Positions 15,340 through 23,573 of a stretch of 64,000 bases of DNA are shown here, piece after piece. Source of the stretch: Bacillus pseudomycoides DSM 12442 (GTDB taxonomy: Bacteria > Bacillota > Bacilli > Bacillales > Bacillaceae_G); contig NZ_CM000745.1 of the NCBI RefSeq assembly GCF_000161455.1, forward strand, positions 2,543,120-2,607,119. Direction: 5' to 3'. The notes under the pieces were generated by a model. The model saw only the letters and a program-made list of their open reading frames with translations, searched no databases and was not told where the DNA came from. Numbering within the stretch: the first letter of the stretch is position 1; each line of letters starts with the position of its first letter. Position numbers and translations under genes: made by a program.

Positions 15340-18123
15340 TTACTCTATGCTTGTTTCTAAAGTTAAATCTGTATAGGAATTATCCTCACCTATATTTAAG
15401 ATTACTTCACATTGACGTAATCTTAATTTAAAGAGCGTTATAGAATCATGATAAACTTCAGGATTTGATCTCATTTTATGCAGTGTATCTTGTTTTTCTT
15501 GTATTTCTAAATGAGTGTTTTCTATAGCTTGTTTCAACGCGCCAAATGGATTTTTAAAGAACATATTAATATCCCGCTCTAGTGCGTTTTCAAATAGCTC
15601 AAATTGCAAGAAAAATTTGTTTATAATAGAAGCCGTTACATCGGTATAATCTTCATTTTCTAAATACTGTTTGTATTTGTTATATAGCATAGCTTTATTT
15701 TTAGGAAGAACTCCAAATAATTTCCCGGCACTTTTCAATAAAAATTGTGCTGGTGTAAATCGGCGTAAGATATTTACTTCTTCCATTTGTATTCTAGTTG
15801 TCATTCTATCAGTATCTCTGCGCCAGTCATCAAGCACTTTAAAGTCACATTCTAACTGTATTCGATTTTCTCCACATAAAGAATTAAGTCCTTCACTGAT
15901 TTCTTCTAAGTACGATTGACTTTGAAGGAACTCGTTATTAGAAATTGCAATCCAATTTTGCATAGAGCGAGCAAGATTAGGTAACACAGTTTGTTCTAGA
16001 TATTTTTGAACTCTTTCGTTCATCGCTGCATTTAGTTCAATATCAATGTGCCCAAAATCGCTTTCTTCACTAATTAAATCAGAACAACTCTGCAATAGTT
16101 TCGGAATATGTTCTGTAAGATCATTAGTAATTTCGTTTTTCATTGTACGATATGATTGTGTAATGAAATGAATCTTTTCCTTCTCAAAAGCAGTAAGGTT
16201 ATTAATAAAACCATTTAGTTTAACTAACATATCTTCATTCCAATTAATAGAATCCACTAGGTTGTTTTCCATCTCGACGCGTTTATCCAAAAGATATGTA
16301 ATTGTTTTTCGGATGAAAAACAATAGCTTTTCAGTACGTTCTGCATCGATATTTTTATGGTTAAAGTTAAAATGAATAAACTCAGTTAAATCGTTTAGTT
16401 GTTGACTATTTGTATATAACGAAGAGTAAGGGAAAATTCTCGCATGCGGGAAATATGCGTTTATTCTCGCTTGCGTATCATGTATAACTCTTTTTGCTTC
16501 TGCTTCACTGTAAATGTTATCGATTTTATTTAATAAGAAATGAATTTGTAGATTTGGTGTATGTTCTTGAATACTTAATAGAATGTCACGTTCTTTGTCA
16601 GTAAAAGGTGAATCCGCATTCAATACGAATAATAATTCGTCTACAGAATTTAAATATTCGAATGTCTCATCTCTAGTGTCGTTGTTCCTATTAAAGCTAG
16701 GTGTAACAACGAATGTAAGTTTATTTTTACTTAAAAACCTGCATGGTAATTTAAATTCAACACATGCTCTATCTTTATATGTTTGGCGGTGTAGAGACAT
16801 CATGTTATGGAAATCAGAGAAATTCTCAGTTGTTGTAATTGTTGAATCTGTTATAGCGTTAATTTCTGTATGAGCGTCATTTTTAAAGACAACTACATTT
16901 GAGATTGAGTTTTCTAATATATTTTCTCCTAGTATAGAGTTAATAAATGAAGCTTTTCCGTTTCCTGAAGTTCCAGTTACTAAAAGGCGCTTTGTTTTTA
17001 AATCTGCAAGCTCGCCAACTAACCATCTAAATCGATGACCCATTTCTAAATCATGTTTTTGTGCCCACTGTGTAATAGATTCAAAAAGATGTAAACTATA
17101 CTCTAAGCCATTCACATGATTAATAGAGTATGACAGTAGGTTTTCCGCATGTTTTATATTTGCTGAATCTATTTTGGAAGGGAAAATCTCATCCCATGCC
17201 AATACTGCTGCAGATGGAAATACAGAATGAGACGGATTGGCTACCTTTAACCAATTTGTTAAAAGATTTGGAATGATATCGTGTAATTGTCTTAGCGTAT
17301 ATTGACCTTGAATTAATTCAAAGTACGTTTCTTCGTAAAGAGAAGAAATTTTGTCCCATATATCGGACGAATGTATTTCGATATGTAAGAAAAATTCATT
17401 TATTGTTTTAAGCCATAATAAGTAATTTTGTTCATTTTTATAGCTGTGCCAAAGTGATGAAACAATTTGCGTAAATTGTACTTGATCTACATTATTTAAT
17501 GTAACTAATACTTTATAAAAATAGTCTGGTAAAATATTTTTAGTAAATCCTTTATCGATATATTCTTTTAGAACCTCAAACCATGGAAAAGATTCTGTTC
17601 GAATTAACTCATTTACAGCAAGCTCTACTGCACTGTCAAAATCTTGCTGTTCTTCATAAAAGGAACGTGCAATTGTTGTGACGTTTGGATAATCGGGATT
17701 TAAAGAAACCGCTTCTTTAATAACAGCGAAAGCTGAATCAAGATTATTTTGCTCGATGTAAAGAGACAGTAATTGCAATACAATTTCGGTCATAAGTATT
17801 TTGTTATCAGTAGTAATGGAGGTATAAACATTTTCAGCAACTGATAATTGGTTAAGTTCGAAGTAAGCATCCGCAATATTTTTTTGTGCCCATGGTGCTA
17901 ATTCATTACTGACTTTCTCCCATTTAAAAATAGCTGTTTCAAAATCTTGATGGTGATAATAAAATTCACCTTGTGCAAAACGAATATAAGATCCATCGGA
18001 AATCTCATTTTTTTGTTCGTTTAAATAAGCTCCTCCAAGTACTTGAAGAGGTGGATGTGTTTCATTCTCCATTAGGAATGTTTCATAATATATCTTTTTT
18101 ATTAATTGTTTTTCTAATCTCAT
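15340..18123 (-). CDS. TPR protein with a dynamin-like GTPase domain
   Basis: A 927-residue protein from the ATG at 18123, chosen for the GTGGAGG site in front of it; a TTG at 18171 has none. Residues about 45-175 are TPR-like helical repeats (Phe-Ala-Gln-Gly-Glu-Phe-Tyr-Tyr and Leu-Leu-Ser-Leu-Tyr-Ile-Glu-Gln-Asn-Asn-Leu-Asp-Ser-Ala-Phe). A GTPase domain follows: P-loop Gly384-Thr-Ser-Gly-Asn-Gly-Lys-Ala-Ser392, with Ala where Ser/Thr is usual directly after Lys, a Thr-rich switch I region around 420-430, and Asn-Lys-Ile-Asp at 532-535. The C-terminal 300 residues are long helices with one amphipathic patch (Pro-Ala-Gln-Phe-Leu-Leu-Lys-Ser-Ala-Gly), as in bacterial dynamins that remodel membranes. 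The exact role is unknown; stress or phage defence is possible. Confidence 0.8.
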   Translation of the reverse strand: MRLEKQLIKKIYYETFLMENETHPPLQVLGGAYLNEQKNEISDGSYIRFAQGEFYYHHQDFETAIFKWEKVSNELAPWAQKNIADAYFELNQLSVAENVYTSITTDNKILMTEIVLQLLSLYIEQNNLDSAFAVIKEAVSLNPDYPNVTTIARSFYEEQQDFDSAVELAVNELIRTESFPWFEVLKEYIDKGFTKNILPDYFYKVLVTLNNVDQVQFTQIVSSLWHSYKNEQNYLLWLKTINEFFLHIEIHSSDIWDKISSLYEETYFELIQGQYTLRQLHDIIPNLLTNWLKVANPSHSVFPSAAVLAWDEIFPSKIDSANIKHAENLLSYSINHVNGLEYSLHLFESITQWAQKHDLEMGHRFRWLVGELADLKTKRLLVTGTSGNGKASFINSILGENILENSISNVVVFKNDAHTEINAITDSTITTTENFSDFHNMMSLHRQTYKDRACVEFKLPCRFLSKNKLTFVVTPSFNRNNDTRDETFEYLNSVDELLFVLNADSPFTDKERDILLSIQEHTPNLQIHFLLNKIDNIYSEAEAKRVIHDTQARINAYFPHARIFPYSSLYTNSQQLNDLTEFIHFNFNHKNIDAERTEKLLFFIRKTITYLLDKRVEMENNLVDSINWNEDMLVKLNGFINNLTAFEKEKIHFITQSYRTMKNEITNDLTEHIPKLLQSCSDLISEESDFGHIDIELNAAMNERVQKYLEQTVLPNLARSMQNWIAISNNEFLQSQSYLEEISEGLNSLCGENRIQLECDFKVLDDWRRDTDRMTTRIQMEEVNILRRFTPAQFLLKSAGKLFGVLPKNKAMLYNKYKQYLENEDYTDVTASIINKFFLQFELFENALERDINMFFKNPFGALKQAIENTHLEIQEKQDTLHKMRSNPEVYHDSITLFKLRLRQCEVILNIGEDNSYTDLTLETSIE

Positions 18124-18223
18124 TTTTTCCTCCACTATATCTTGGAAAATACATTTTTCTCCATTTGTCAATATTTTTTTGTATTTATGCTTTTTATTTT
18201 AACAAAGAATTTCTTTTGGGAAA

Positions 18224-18300
18224 TTTCAATTTCCTTTCATTTTTTAAGTAAGATTGAATTTTAATGAGAAAAGTTTCAGTTTTTTTTCAATTTCCTTTCA
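18224..18300. repeat. Pair of 16-base direct repeats upstream of the dynamin-like gene
   Basis: TTTCAATTTCCTTTCA occurs at 18224-18239 and again at 18285-18300, 61 bases apart or close to six helical turns. They lie about 100 and 160 bases upstream of the start at 18123 and could be binding sites for a regulator. Confidence 0.5.
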
Positions 18301-18495
18301 CTTGTGAAACAACATTAGATGTTCCTAATAACTCAATACGAATATACATTAAGTTGTAATATTCCATGTAGGGTTCTGTTGCAAAGTTTATTAAAGAATA
18401 ATTGAATTGATAATTCAATAGGTCTTGAATAGAAGAAAATCTATTTTGAAGAGTATTAGGGGTTTTAAATTTGATGTGTAGGTTTTCAGAGGAAA

Positions 18496-18538
18496 TAAAA
18501 AAGGTTAGCCGTTATTTGGGACTTAACCCTTTCTCAAT
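18496..18538 (-). terminator. Weak terminator of the ribbon-helix-helix remnant
   Basis: Read on the minus strand, GGTTA and TAACC pair and are followed by TTTTTT. The stem is short and overlaps the end of the remnant. Confidence 0.4.
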
Positions 18539-18766
18539 AAGTTGGCGAATTGCTTCATTTCGATTTTTTAGCTTATTTTCGTGCCAAAAACTCTCTATTC
18601 GTCTTTGGCTAGATTTGTCGTTTCGTCTTGTGATAAATCTATTTTTATTCCGTTAGCTAACCTTTGAGCTGAATCCTGCATTTGCTCTTGGGACTTACTA
18701 GGAGTATTTAGAGCATCTGAAGGCATGTTGTTGACTTGAAGATTTACTAGATCTTTTTTATCCATG
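18512..18766 (-). pseudogene. Ribbon-helix-helix DNA-binding protein gene with two frameshifts
   Basis: An ATG at 18766 behind AAGGAG begins Met-Asp-Lys-Lys-Asp-Leu-Val-Asn-Leu-Gln-Val. After an extra base near 18719-18721 the next frame continues Asp-Ala-Leu-Asn-Thr-Pro to Gly-Ile-Lys-Ile-Asp-Leu-Ser-Gln-Asp-Glu-Thr-Thr-Asn-Leu-Ala-Lys. After a further two-base shift near 18600 it continues Arg-Ile-Glu-Ser-Phe-Trp-His-Glu-Asn-Lys-Leu-Lys-Asn-Arg-Asn-Glu-Ala-Ile-Arg-Gln and stops at 18512. The last 45 residues are a typical strand-helix-helix of Arc/MetJ-type regulators. The two shifts sum to three bases, so the total length stays a multiple of three, but the middle third is out of frame. Confidence 0.6.
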
Positions 18767-19001
18767 GTATATAGCTCCTTCTTTAATTTAAATTTAGATG
18801 TAATGTAATTATTAAGTAATTACTTGGATATTTTACACCTTAAGAACGATTTATATACAAGAGATATATTGAGAAATCACTTAACTATAGTGAGTCTTGT
18901 AAGTTTTCGGATCATTATGTTTTTCATGTATGGAGAAAGCTTGTTACAATAGTAAAGAATAACTTGGGTACACTTGATAATGAAATGGGGAAAGATGCTA
19001 G

Positions 19002-19280
19002 ATGAAAACAACCGGAATGACTAGAAAAGTAGATCAATTAGGGCGTGTGGTAATCCCAAAAGAACTTAGAAATACGCTAGGTATTAAAGAAAAATCACCA
19101 TTAGAAATCTTTATAAAAGGTGAAGACATTGTTTTACAGAAGTATCAGCCTGGTGGTGTTTGTGCAGTAACAGGAGAAGTATTAAATCGTAACATATCAT
19201 TAGCAAATGACAAGATAACATTAAGTCCAGAGGGTGCAAAACTGTTAATAAAGGACTTAGAACAGTATCTTGTAAAATAA
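19002..19280 (+). CDS. AbrB family transition-state regulator
   Basis: A 92-residue AbrB/Abh-type DNA-binding protein. The swapped-hairpin domain (1-53) has the family pattern Gly-Met-Thr-Arg-Lys-Val-Asp-Gln-Leu-Gly-Arg-Val-Val-Ile-Pro-Lys-Glu-Leu-Arg. Of the arginines used by AbrB for DNA contact, Arg8, Arg15 and Arg23 are present while position 24 is Asn instead of Arg. The C-terminal multimerisation region (Cys-Ala-Val-Thr-Gly-Glu-Val) is also conserved. It is a paralogue of the main AbrB, likely with altered DNA preference. ATG behind GGGGAAAGATG. Single gene. Confidence 0.9.
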   Translation: MKTTGMTRKVDQLGRVVIPKELRNTLGIKEKSPLEIFIKGEDIVLQKYQPGGVCAVTGEVLNRNISLANDKITLSPEGAKLLIKDLEQYLVK

Positions 19281-19282
19281 TT

Positions 19283-19307
19283 GGCTCCTTTAAAGGGGAT
19301 TTTTTAA
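19283..19307 (+). terminator. Probable terminator
   Basis: CTCCTTTAAAGGGG forms a short stem followed by ATTTTTT immediately after the AbrB-like stop. Confidence 0.5.
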
Positions 19308-19485
19308 AGTTCAATTATAATAATTTCACGTATCATAATTATTAATAAAAAATTAATACATAAAGCTAGGGGATTCTTTTTATCTCAACTGAAATGTACC
19401 TTTTGGGTAAATATATTGAGAAATACGTCTATGAAACAGCATTTCAATTCAAATATGATACGATTATAGAAAGGGAGGGAGCTAT

Positions 19486-19674
19486 ATGAAGGATTTACAA
19501 GAAGAAACATATGAATTATTAAAAGAGAAAAAAGAGGAAATCACTGTGTTTTTAAAGAGTGGCGTTCGGATACCTGGGCAGATTCTCGCAATGGATAAAT
19601 TTACGATTCTAATGATGGTTCATGGTAAACAGCAACTCGTTTACAAACAAGCCATTTCAACAATTACTACATAA
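19486..19674 (+). CDS. hfq: Hfq-like RNA chaperone
   Basis: A 62-residue Sm-fold protein. Sm1 is Val-Phe-Leu-Lys-Ser-Gly-Val-Arg-Ile-Pro-Gly-Gln-Ile-Leu-Ala-Met-Asp-Lys-Phe-Thr (21-40) and Sm2 is Lys-Gln-Gln-Leu-Val-Tyr-Lys-Gln-Ala-Ile-Ser-Thr-Ile (48-60). The proximal-face motif Tyr-Lys-His-Ala-Ile-Ser of classical Hfq is Tyr-Lys-Gln-Ala-Ile-Ser here (Gln55 for His), and the N-terminal Gln (Gln5) is kept. The B. cereus group carries several Hfq paralogues; this is likely one of the non-canonical ones, since the usual miaA-hfq neighbourhood is absent. ATG behind AAAGGGAGGGAG. Confidence 0.88.
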   Translation: MKDLQEETYELLKEKKEEITVFLKSGVRIPGQILAMDKFTILMMVHGKQQLVYKQAISTITT

Positions 19675-19778
19675 TACATATTAGAATGATGTAACATTTT
19701 CTCAATATTATATATATATCCGATATAATAAGTAATTCTCTTTATATTATTTCTATATATTAGTTGTTTCCTGATGCA

Positions 19779-19807
19779 GAATCCTTATGATAAGGGTTCT
19801 TTTTTTG
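19779..19807 (+). terminator. Terminator downstream of hfq
   Basis: AGAATCCTTA and TAAGGGTTCT pair around three bases with a following run of seven T. Confidence 0.8.
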
Positions 19808-19831
19808 TTCCATTTAGTTTGGATTTATTAC

Positions 19832-19861
19832 AAAAAAAGACCTGATACCAAGTCTTTTTTA
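19832..19861. terminator. Second, bidirectional terminator
   Basis: AAAAAAGAC and GTCTTTTTT pair around a 10-base loop. It separates hfq from the convergent secreted-protein gene. Confidence 0.6.
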
Positions 19862-19941
19862 TGCCAGGATTCCTTATTCAATCTTACTCATTTCTCTTAT
19901 TCTTCATCCTTTGTTTTAGCTGATTTTCAAGAAGGGAACGT

Positions 19942-20316
19942 CTATTTAGAATTAGGATTATAATGAATAGTTCTATAAATACTATGATGAATATCAGGTA
20001 AGAGATCTTGATACATCTGAGGATCTATTTCTCCTTTATTTAGTGCAATATCTAATTGTGTTTTTTGTTCTATTGCAAAGTAATGGATTAACTTTGCTTC
20101 ATCTATGCCTTTTTTAGATGCAAACTCAGCTAGAGTTATTCCTTGCTTCATTGCATTATTATATTCATTTGAACTTGAATTTAAAAATTTTAATAATGCT
20201 TGTTGATTTACTGTATATGTGAATACTTGTCCTTCTTTAGCGTAACTTACAGAAGTTTTAGCATTCCAAAATGTCATGAAGCAACAAAAACATAATATCC
20301 AACATATCTTTTTCAT
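19942..20316 (-). CDS. Small secreted protein with a Lys-Gly-Ile-Asp helical module
   Basis: A 124-residue protein with a signal peptide: Met-Lys-Lys, a hydrophobic Cys/Phe-rich core to about residue 19, and probable cleavage near Ser-Tyr-Ala (25-27). The mature part holds a module seen in several Gram-positive secreted proteins: Thr-Leu-Ala-Glu-Phe-Ala-Ser-Lys-Lys-Gly-Ile-Asp-Glu-Ala-Lys-Leu, then Leu-Asp-Ile-Ala-Leu-Asn-Lys-Gly-Glu-Ile-Asp and a final Leu-Leu-Pro-Asp-Ile. The module probably folds as a small helical bundle; its role is unknown. No clear Shine-Dalgarno beyond AAGGTGC. Confidence 0.7.
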   Translation of the reverse strand: MKKICWILCFCCFMTFWNAKTSVSYAKEGQVFTYTVNQQALLKFLNSSSNEYNNAMKQGITLAEFASKKGIDEAKLIHYFAIEQKTQLDIALNKGEIDPQMYQDLLPDIHHSIYRTIHYNPNSK

Positions 20317-20400
20317 AAAAGCACCTTAGCTTTCTTTTATATGATTTGATAGTATAGCTTATCCTATTTTATAAAAATTACTTTATATGAGGAATCGCCA

Positions 20401-20418
20401 CATGCCCATCAACTTAAG
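20401..20418 (-). repeat. 18-base repeat, right (inverted) copy
   Basis: Exact inverted copy of 13894-13911. In this copy the match extends weakly outward (a shared TTCGTTTTG), consistent with remains of a mobile element. Confidence 0.5.
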
Positions 20419-20495
20419 GAATGGGTTGTTCCCCAAAACGAAAAAAATGAGCTGAATTATTATACATAACTTTGGAAAGATAAAATCTTCGTTTT

Positions 20496-20780
20496 TTATT
20501 TTGAGTATTCAGAATTACAATTTTTACAACACATATTAGCTGAACTACTAAACCAAAAAATGAGACTCAAAGATACTACATCAAAAGATTCATTAGGGAA
20601 TTGTAATTGCTCTGCATTCATTGGTAGAAGTGTAATAGGTTTTTTATGTGTTTTTGCTTTGTTTAACAAATCTTGTGAGAGATCAATTCTTGTAAGCTGG
20701 ACATCAGAAGGTAGAAAACGAAAGTCTTATCTGGTTCCAACGCCAACAAATAAAAGATGCTGTTTTGATTTGAGAGGAAG
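20496..20780 (-). pseudogene. Class I SAM-dependent methyltransferase remnant
   Basis: On the minus strand the glycine motif Val-Gly-Val-Gly-Thr-Arg is followed by an in-frame stop and then Phe-Arg-Phe-Leu-Pro-Ser-Asp-Val-Gln-Leu-Thr-Arg-Ile-Asp-Leu-Ser, Leu-Leu-Asn-Lys-Ala-Lys, Asn-Ala-Glu-Gln-Leu-Gln-Phe-Pro-Asn-Glu-Ser-Phe-Asp-Val-Val. These are motifs I to IV of small-molecule methyltransferases. The C-terminal half is missing and the frame ends in unrelated sequence at 20496. A plus-strand open frame over this region is only its complement. Confidence 0.7.
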
Positions 20781-20807
20781 AGGAGAAAAAGATTTCTTCC
20801 TTGCATT

Positions 20808-20963
20808 TATTCCGCTATTCGTGGGCAGTAAGAATCCCAACTCAAACTTCAGCAAAAGCAAAGAAGTTAGGCGGGGGATCAATTGTCCGTAAAAGCCCGA
20901 TTGGTGAGGGCTAATAATCAGAGGGGGATGAAGAAAAACCCTCTGATTAAAGTTTCACTTTAT
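20808..20963 (+). repeat. Dispersed structured repeat, copy A (probably bcr1 family)
   Basis: About 155 bases matching 36315-36471 along their length: a TTATTCCGC start, GGGCAGTAA, AAGAAGTTAGG-GGG-GAT, AAAGCCCGATTGG, a hairpin, and AAAGTTTCACTTTA at the end. The hairpin stem is TAATCAGAGGG/CCCTCTGATTA. Size, ending and hairpin fit the bcr1 repeat described in the B. cereus group, although I cannot align it to a reference here. Confidence 0.75.
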
Positions 20964-21103
20964 AAATAATTTGTTTTGCATTCTGTAATCATGAATTACA
21001 GAACCAATTTTATCTATAACTTTAAATTTTGTGAGATTGTAGGTTAATAAAAATAGGTGTAGATGTAAAATAAAGTCATGATGTTTGTAAAAAAGCTGTA
21101 TGA

Positions 21104-21120
21104 ATGGTGTTTTAAACCAT
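21104..21120. promoter_or_regulatory. Candidate operator for the MocR regulator
   Basis: ATGGT-N7-ACCAT, followed by a second ACCAC half, lies about 85 bases before the MocR start. MocR/PdxR proteins bind ATGGT/ACCAT-like elements, so this is a reasonable but untested site. Confidence 0.3.
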
Positions 21121-21204
21121 ACCACTAGTGAAAGAAAATACACATGTGGTGGACCTTTTGAGATAGATGTAATTATGTAAAAATGTTAGTAAGGGGGCAA
21201 GGAA

Positions 21205-22647
21205 GTGTTTAATGATTTTAAGTTTGTAGACAATCGTCCGGTGTATATCCAATTGAAGGATCATTTGAAAAAAATGATTATGAAAGGTCAACTATTGGAG
21301 CATCAGAAGCTCCCATCTACCCGAGAATTAAGCAAATTATTATCGATTAGTAGAACTACTGTTCTCACTACTTACGCAGATTTAGAACAAGAAGGCCTAA
21401 TCTATGCGATAAAGGGAAAAGGAAATTTTGTAGGGAAGGTCGATGCATCCCAAACACCATCTATTGAACTAAACTGGAAAGAAAAGCTCAATAAAGTTAT
21501 CTTGCAAGCTGATGAATTGGATTTAATGAAGCACGGTGTTCGCTGGGAAAAGGGCATGATTTCATTCAATAGCATTGCCCCGGATGAAAAACTTTTTGAT
21601 GTTGAAAATTTTAAAAGGGCTTTTTTGACGAGGTTATCCAATGAAGGTGATATCATTTTGAACTACGGATATGCCAAAGGTTATAGACCCCTAATTCATT
21701 ACCTTCTTCATTATATGGAAATGAAAGGAGTAGACATTTCCAATAAAGATATTCTTATCACGAATGGCTTCACTGAGGGTCTGGATATTTTATTGTCTTC
21801 TTTAGCTAAAAAATCCGGGCGTATTATTTGTGAAAACCCTACCCATCATACTGCATTAAAGCTTTTTCGATTACATGGATATGAAATCCACGGGATGGAA
21901 ATGAAGGATGATGGTATCGATATTTGTCAAGTTGAGAAAAGCTTGTCCGAAACAGATTTTGATTTTGCATATCTAATTCCGTCCTACCATAACCCTACCG
22001 GGATTGTCACCTCCTCTGAAAAAAGGTCTAAAATTATGAAACTTTTTTCAAAATATCAAATTCCAATTGTAGAGGATGGATTTAATGAGGAATTACGTTA
22101 TTCAGGTTCACATTTAGCGCCGTTATTGACTTTTTCCGGACCCGGGAACAATGTTATCTATATTAGCAGTTTTTCAAAAGTTCTTTTTCCGGGCTTACGT
22201 GTTGGTTGGATTTTAGCGGATAAGAAATTAATCCACTACTTGGAAAGTATGAAAAGGGCACGAAATATTCATACGTCCACATTGGATCAGGCAGTACTTT
22301 ATCAATATTTACATGATGGCTATTTCGAAAAATATTTAAAAAAGGCCAAGTCAATTTATAAGAAAAAATATGAACTAGCCCTTAATTCTTGTAATCAATA
22401 CATTCCATTTAAAAGAATGACTGGAGATGGCGGACTTCATCTTTTTATAGAGTTAGAAAAAGGAATAAATGCACGTATACTTTTGAAAAAATGTTATCAA
22501 AAGGGAGTTGTTTTTTCTCCTGGAGATGTCTTTTACACGGATGGAAAGGGAAGTAATACGTTTCGATTAGGATTCTCTCGGTTAAGAGAGGAAGATATTC
22601 TCAATGGGATTAAGATAATTGGTGATACCTTAAAAAATGAAAATTAG
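21205..22647 (+). CDS. MocR/PdxR family regulator (GntR HTH + aminotransferase domain)
   Basis: A 480-residue fusion. Residues 10-77 form a GntR winged helix (Leu-Pro-Ser-Thr-Arg-Glu-Leu-Ser then Ile-Ser-Arg-Thr-Thr-Val), and residues 115-475 a class I aminotransferase fold with Asn263-Pro-Thr-Gly, Asp291-Gly and the PLP lysine in Ser-Ser-Phe-Ser-Lys325. Such proteins use PLP to sense amino acids or vitamin B6. Eleven bases downstream is a D-alanine-D-alanine ligase gene; a MocR protein called DdlR controls ddl in Brevibacillus brevis, so the same role is likely here. GTG start behind AAGGGGGCAAGG. Confidence 0.9.
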   Translation: MFNDFKFVDNRPVYIQLKDHLKKMIMKGQLLEHQKLPSTRELSKLLSISRTTVLTTYADLEQEGLIYAIKGKGNFVGKVDASQTPSIELNWKEKLNKVILQADELDLMKHGVRWEKGMISFNSIAPDEKLFDVENFKRAFLTRLSNEGDIILNYGYAKGYRPLIHYLLHYMEMKGVDISNKDILITNGFTEGLDILLSSLAKKSGRIICENPTHHTALKLFRLHGYEIHGMEMKDDGIDICQVEKSLSETDFDFAYLIPSYHNPTGIVTSSEKRSKIMKLFSKYQIPIVEDGFNEELRYSGSHLAPLLTFSGPGNNVIYISSFSKVLFPGLRVGWILADKKLIHYLESMKRARNIHTSTLDQAVLYQYLHDGYFEKYLKKAKSIYKKKYELALNSCNQYIPFKRMTGDGGLHLFIELEKGINARILLKKCYQKGVVFSPGDVFYTDGKGSNTFRLGFSRLREEDILNGIKIIGDTLKNEN

Positions 22648-22658
22648 GAGTTGGAAAA

Positions 22659-23573
22659 ATGAGAGTTGGCGTTATTATGGGAGGCGTGTCTTCCGAAAAA
22701 CAAGTGTCACTCATGACAGGCGAAGAAATGATTGCACATTTGGATAAGAGTAAGTATGAAGTAGTACCTATTAAACTAAATGACAAAAAAGAGCTTGTTG
22801 AAAAGGTAAGAAATCTTGATATTGCATTGTTAGCACTTCATGGAGAATATGGGGAGGACGGTACGATTCAAGGTACACTAGAAACTCTCGGTGTTCCATA
22901 TACCGGAAGTGTCATGCTATCAAGCGGTATTTGTATGGATAAAAATATGTCGAAAAAAATGATTCGTTATGAGGGCATTCAAACACCAGATTGGATTCAT
23001 CTTTCAAATACGGAAGAGCTGCAGCTTGATGAAATAGATAAAATGGGATATCCGTTAGTAGTAAAACCAAATTCAGGTGGTTCCAGTGTAGGGGTAAAGA
23101 TCGTATACGATAAGGATTCTTTACTTTCTTCTCTTGAGGATGTATTCAAATGGGATTCTGAAATAGTGATTGAAAAATATATAAAGGGCGAAGAAATTAC
23201 ATGTTCTATTTTGGACGGAAAGCTTTTACCAATCATTTCGATTCAACATACGGCTGAATTTTTTGATTATCATGCGAAATACGATGATATCGCTACGATT
23301 GAAGAGGTTGTGGAACTTCCGGCTACAACATATGAACGTGTTGTTGAAGCTGCAATGACCTGCTATAGAGCATTAAAATGCAGTGTTTATGCTAGGGTGG
23401 ATATAATTATAAAAGATGGAATCCCGTATGTGATGGAAGTGAATACATTGCCGGGGATGACAAAAAATAGCTTGTTGCCTAAAAGTGCCCATGCGGCAGG
23501 AATCTCATATAGTAAGCTGTTAGATATGATTATAGAAACCTCATTACAAGTTAGAAAGAGCGAAGGTTTCTAA
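22659..23573 (+). CDS. ddl: D-alanine--D-alanine ligase
   Basis: A 304-residue ATP-grasp ligase that joins two D-alanines for peptidoglycan. The substrate Glu13 (Gly-Gly-Val-Ser-Ser-Glu-Lys) and the loop Leu-His-Gly-Glu-Tyr-Gly-Glu-Asp-Gly-Thr-Ile-Gln-Gly at 66-78 are intact, as are Pro-Asn-Ser-Gly-Gly-Ser-Ser-Val-Gly (147-155), and the metal site Glu-Val-Asn-Thr-Leu-Pro-Gly-Met-Thr near the C-terminus. The mid-region Tyr-His-Ala-Lys-Tyr fits the Tyr-type (D-Ala-D-Ala) rather than D-lactate ligases. It follows the MocR gene by 11 bases with its own GGAG site, so it is probably co-transcribed; likely a second ligase beside the housekeeping one. Confidence 0.94.
   Translation: MRVGVIMGGVSSEKQVSLMTGEEMIAHLDKSKYEVVPIKLNDKKELVEKVRNLDIALLALHGEYGEDGTIQGTLETLGVPYTGSVMLSSGICMDKNMSKKMIRYEGIQTPDWIHLSNTEELQLDEIDKMGYPLVVKPNSGGSSVGVKIVYDKDSLLSSLEDVFKWDSEIVIEKYIKGEEITCSILDGKLLPIISIQHTAEFFDYHAKYDDIATIEEVVELPATTYERVVEAAMTCYRALKCSVYARVDIIIKDGIPYVMEVNTLPGMTKNSLLPKSAHAAGISYSKLLDMIIETSLQVRKSEGF

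Noticed and set aside
20560..20892. 110-codon plus-strand frame
   Set aside because: It is antisense to a recognisable methyltransferase remnant and runs into the dispersed repeat; no ribosome site.
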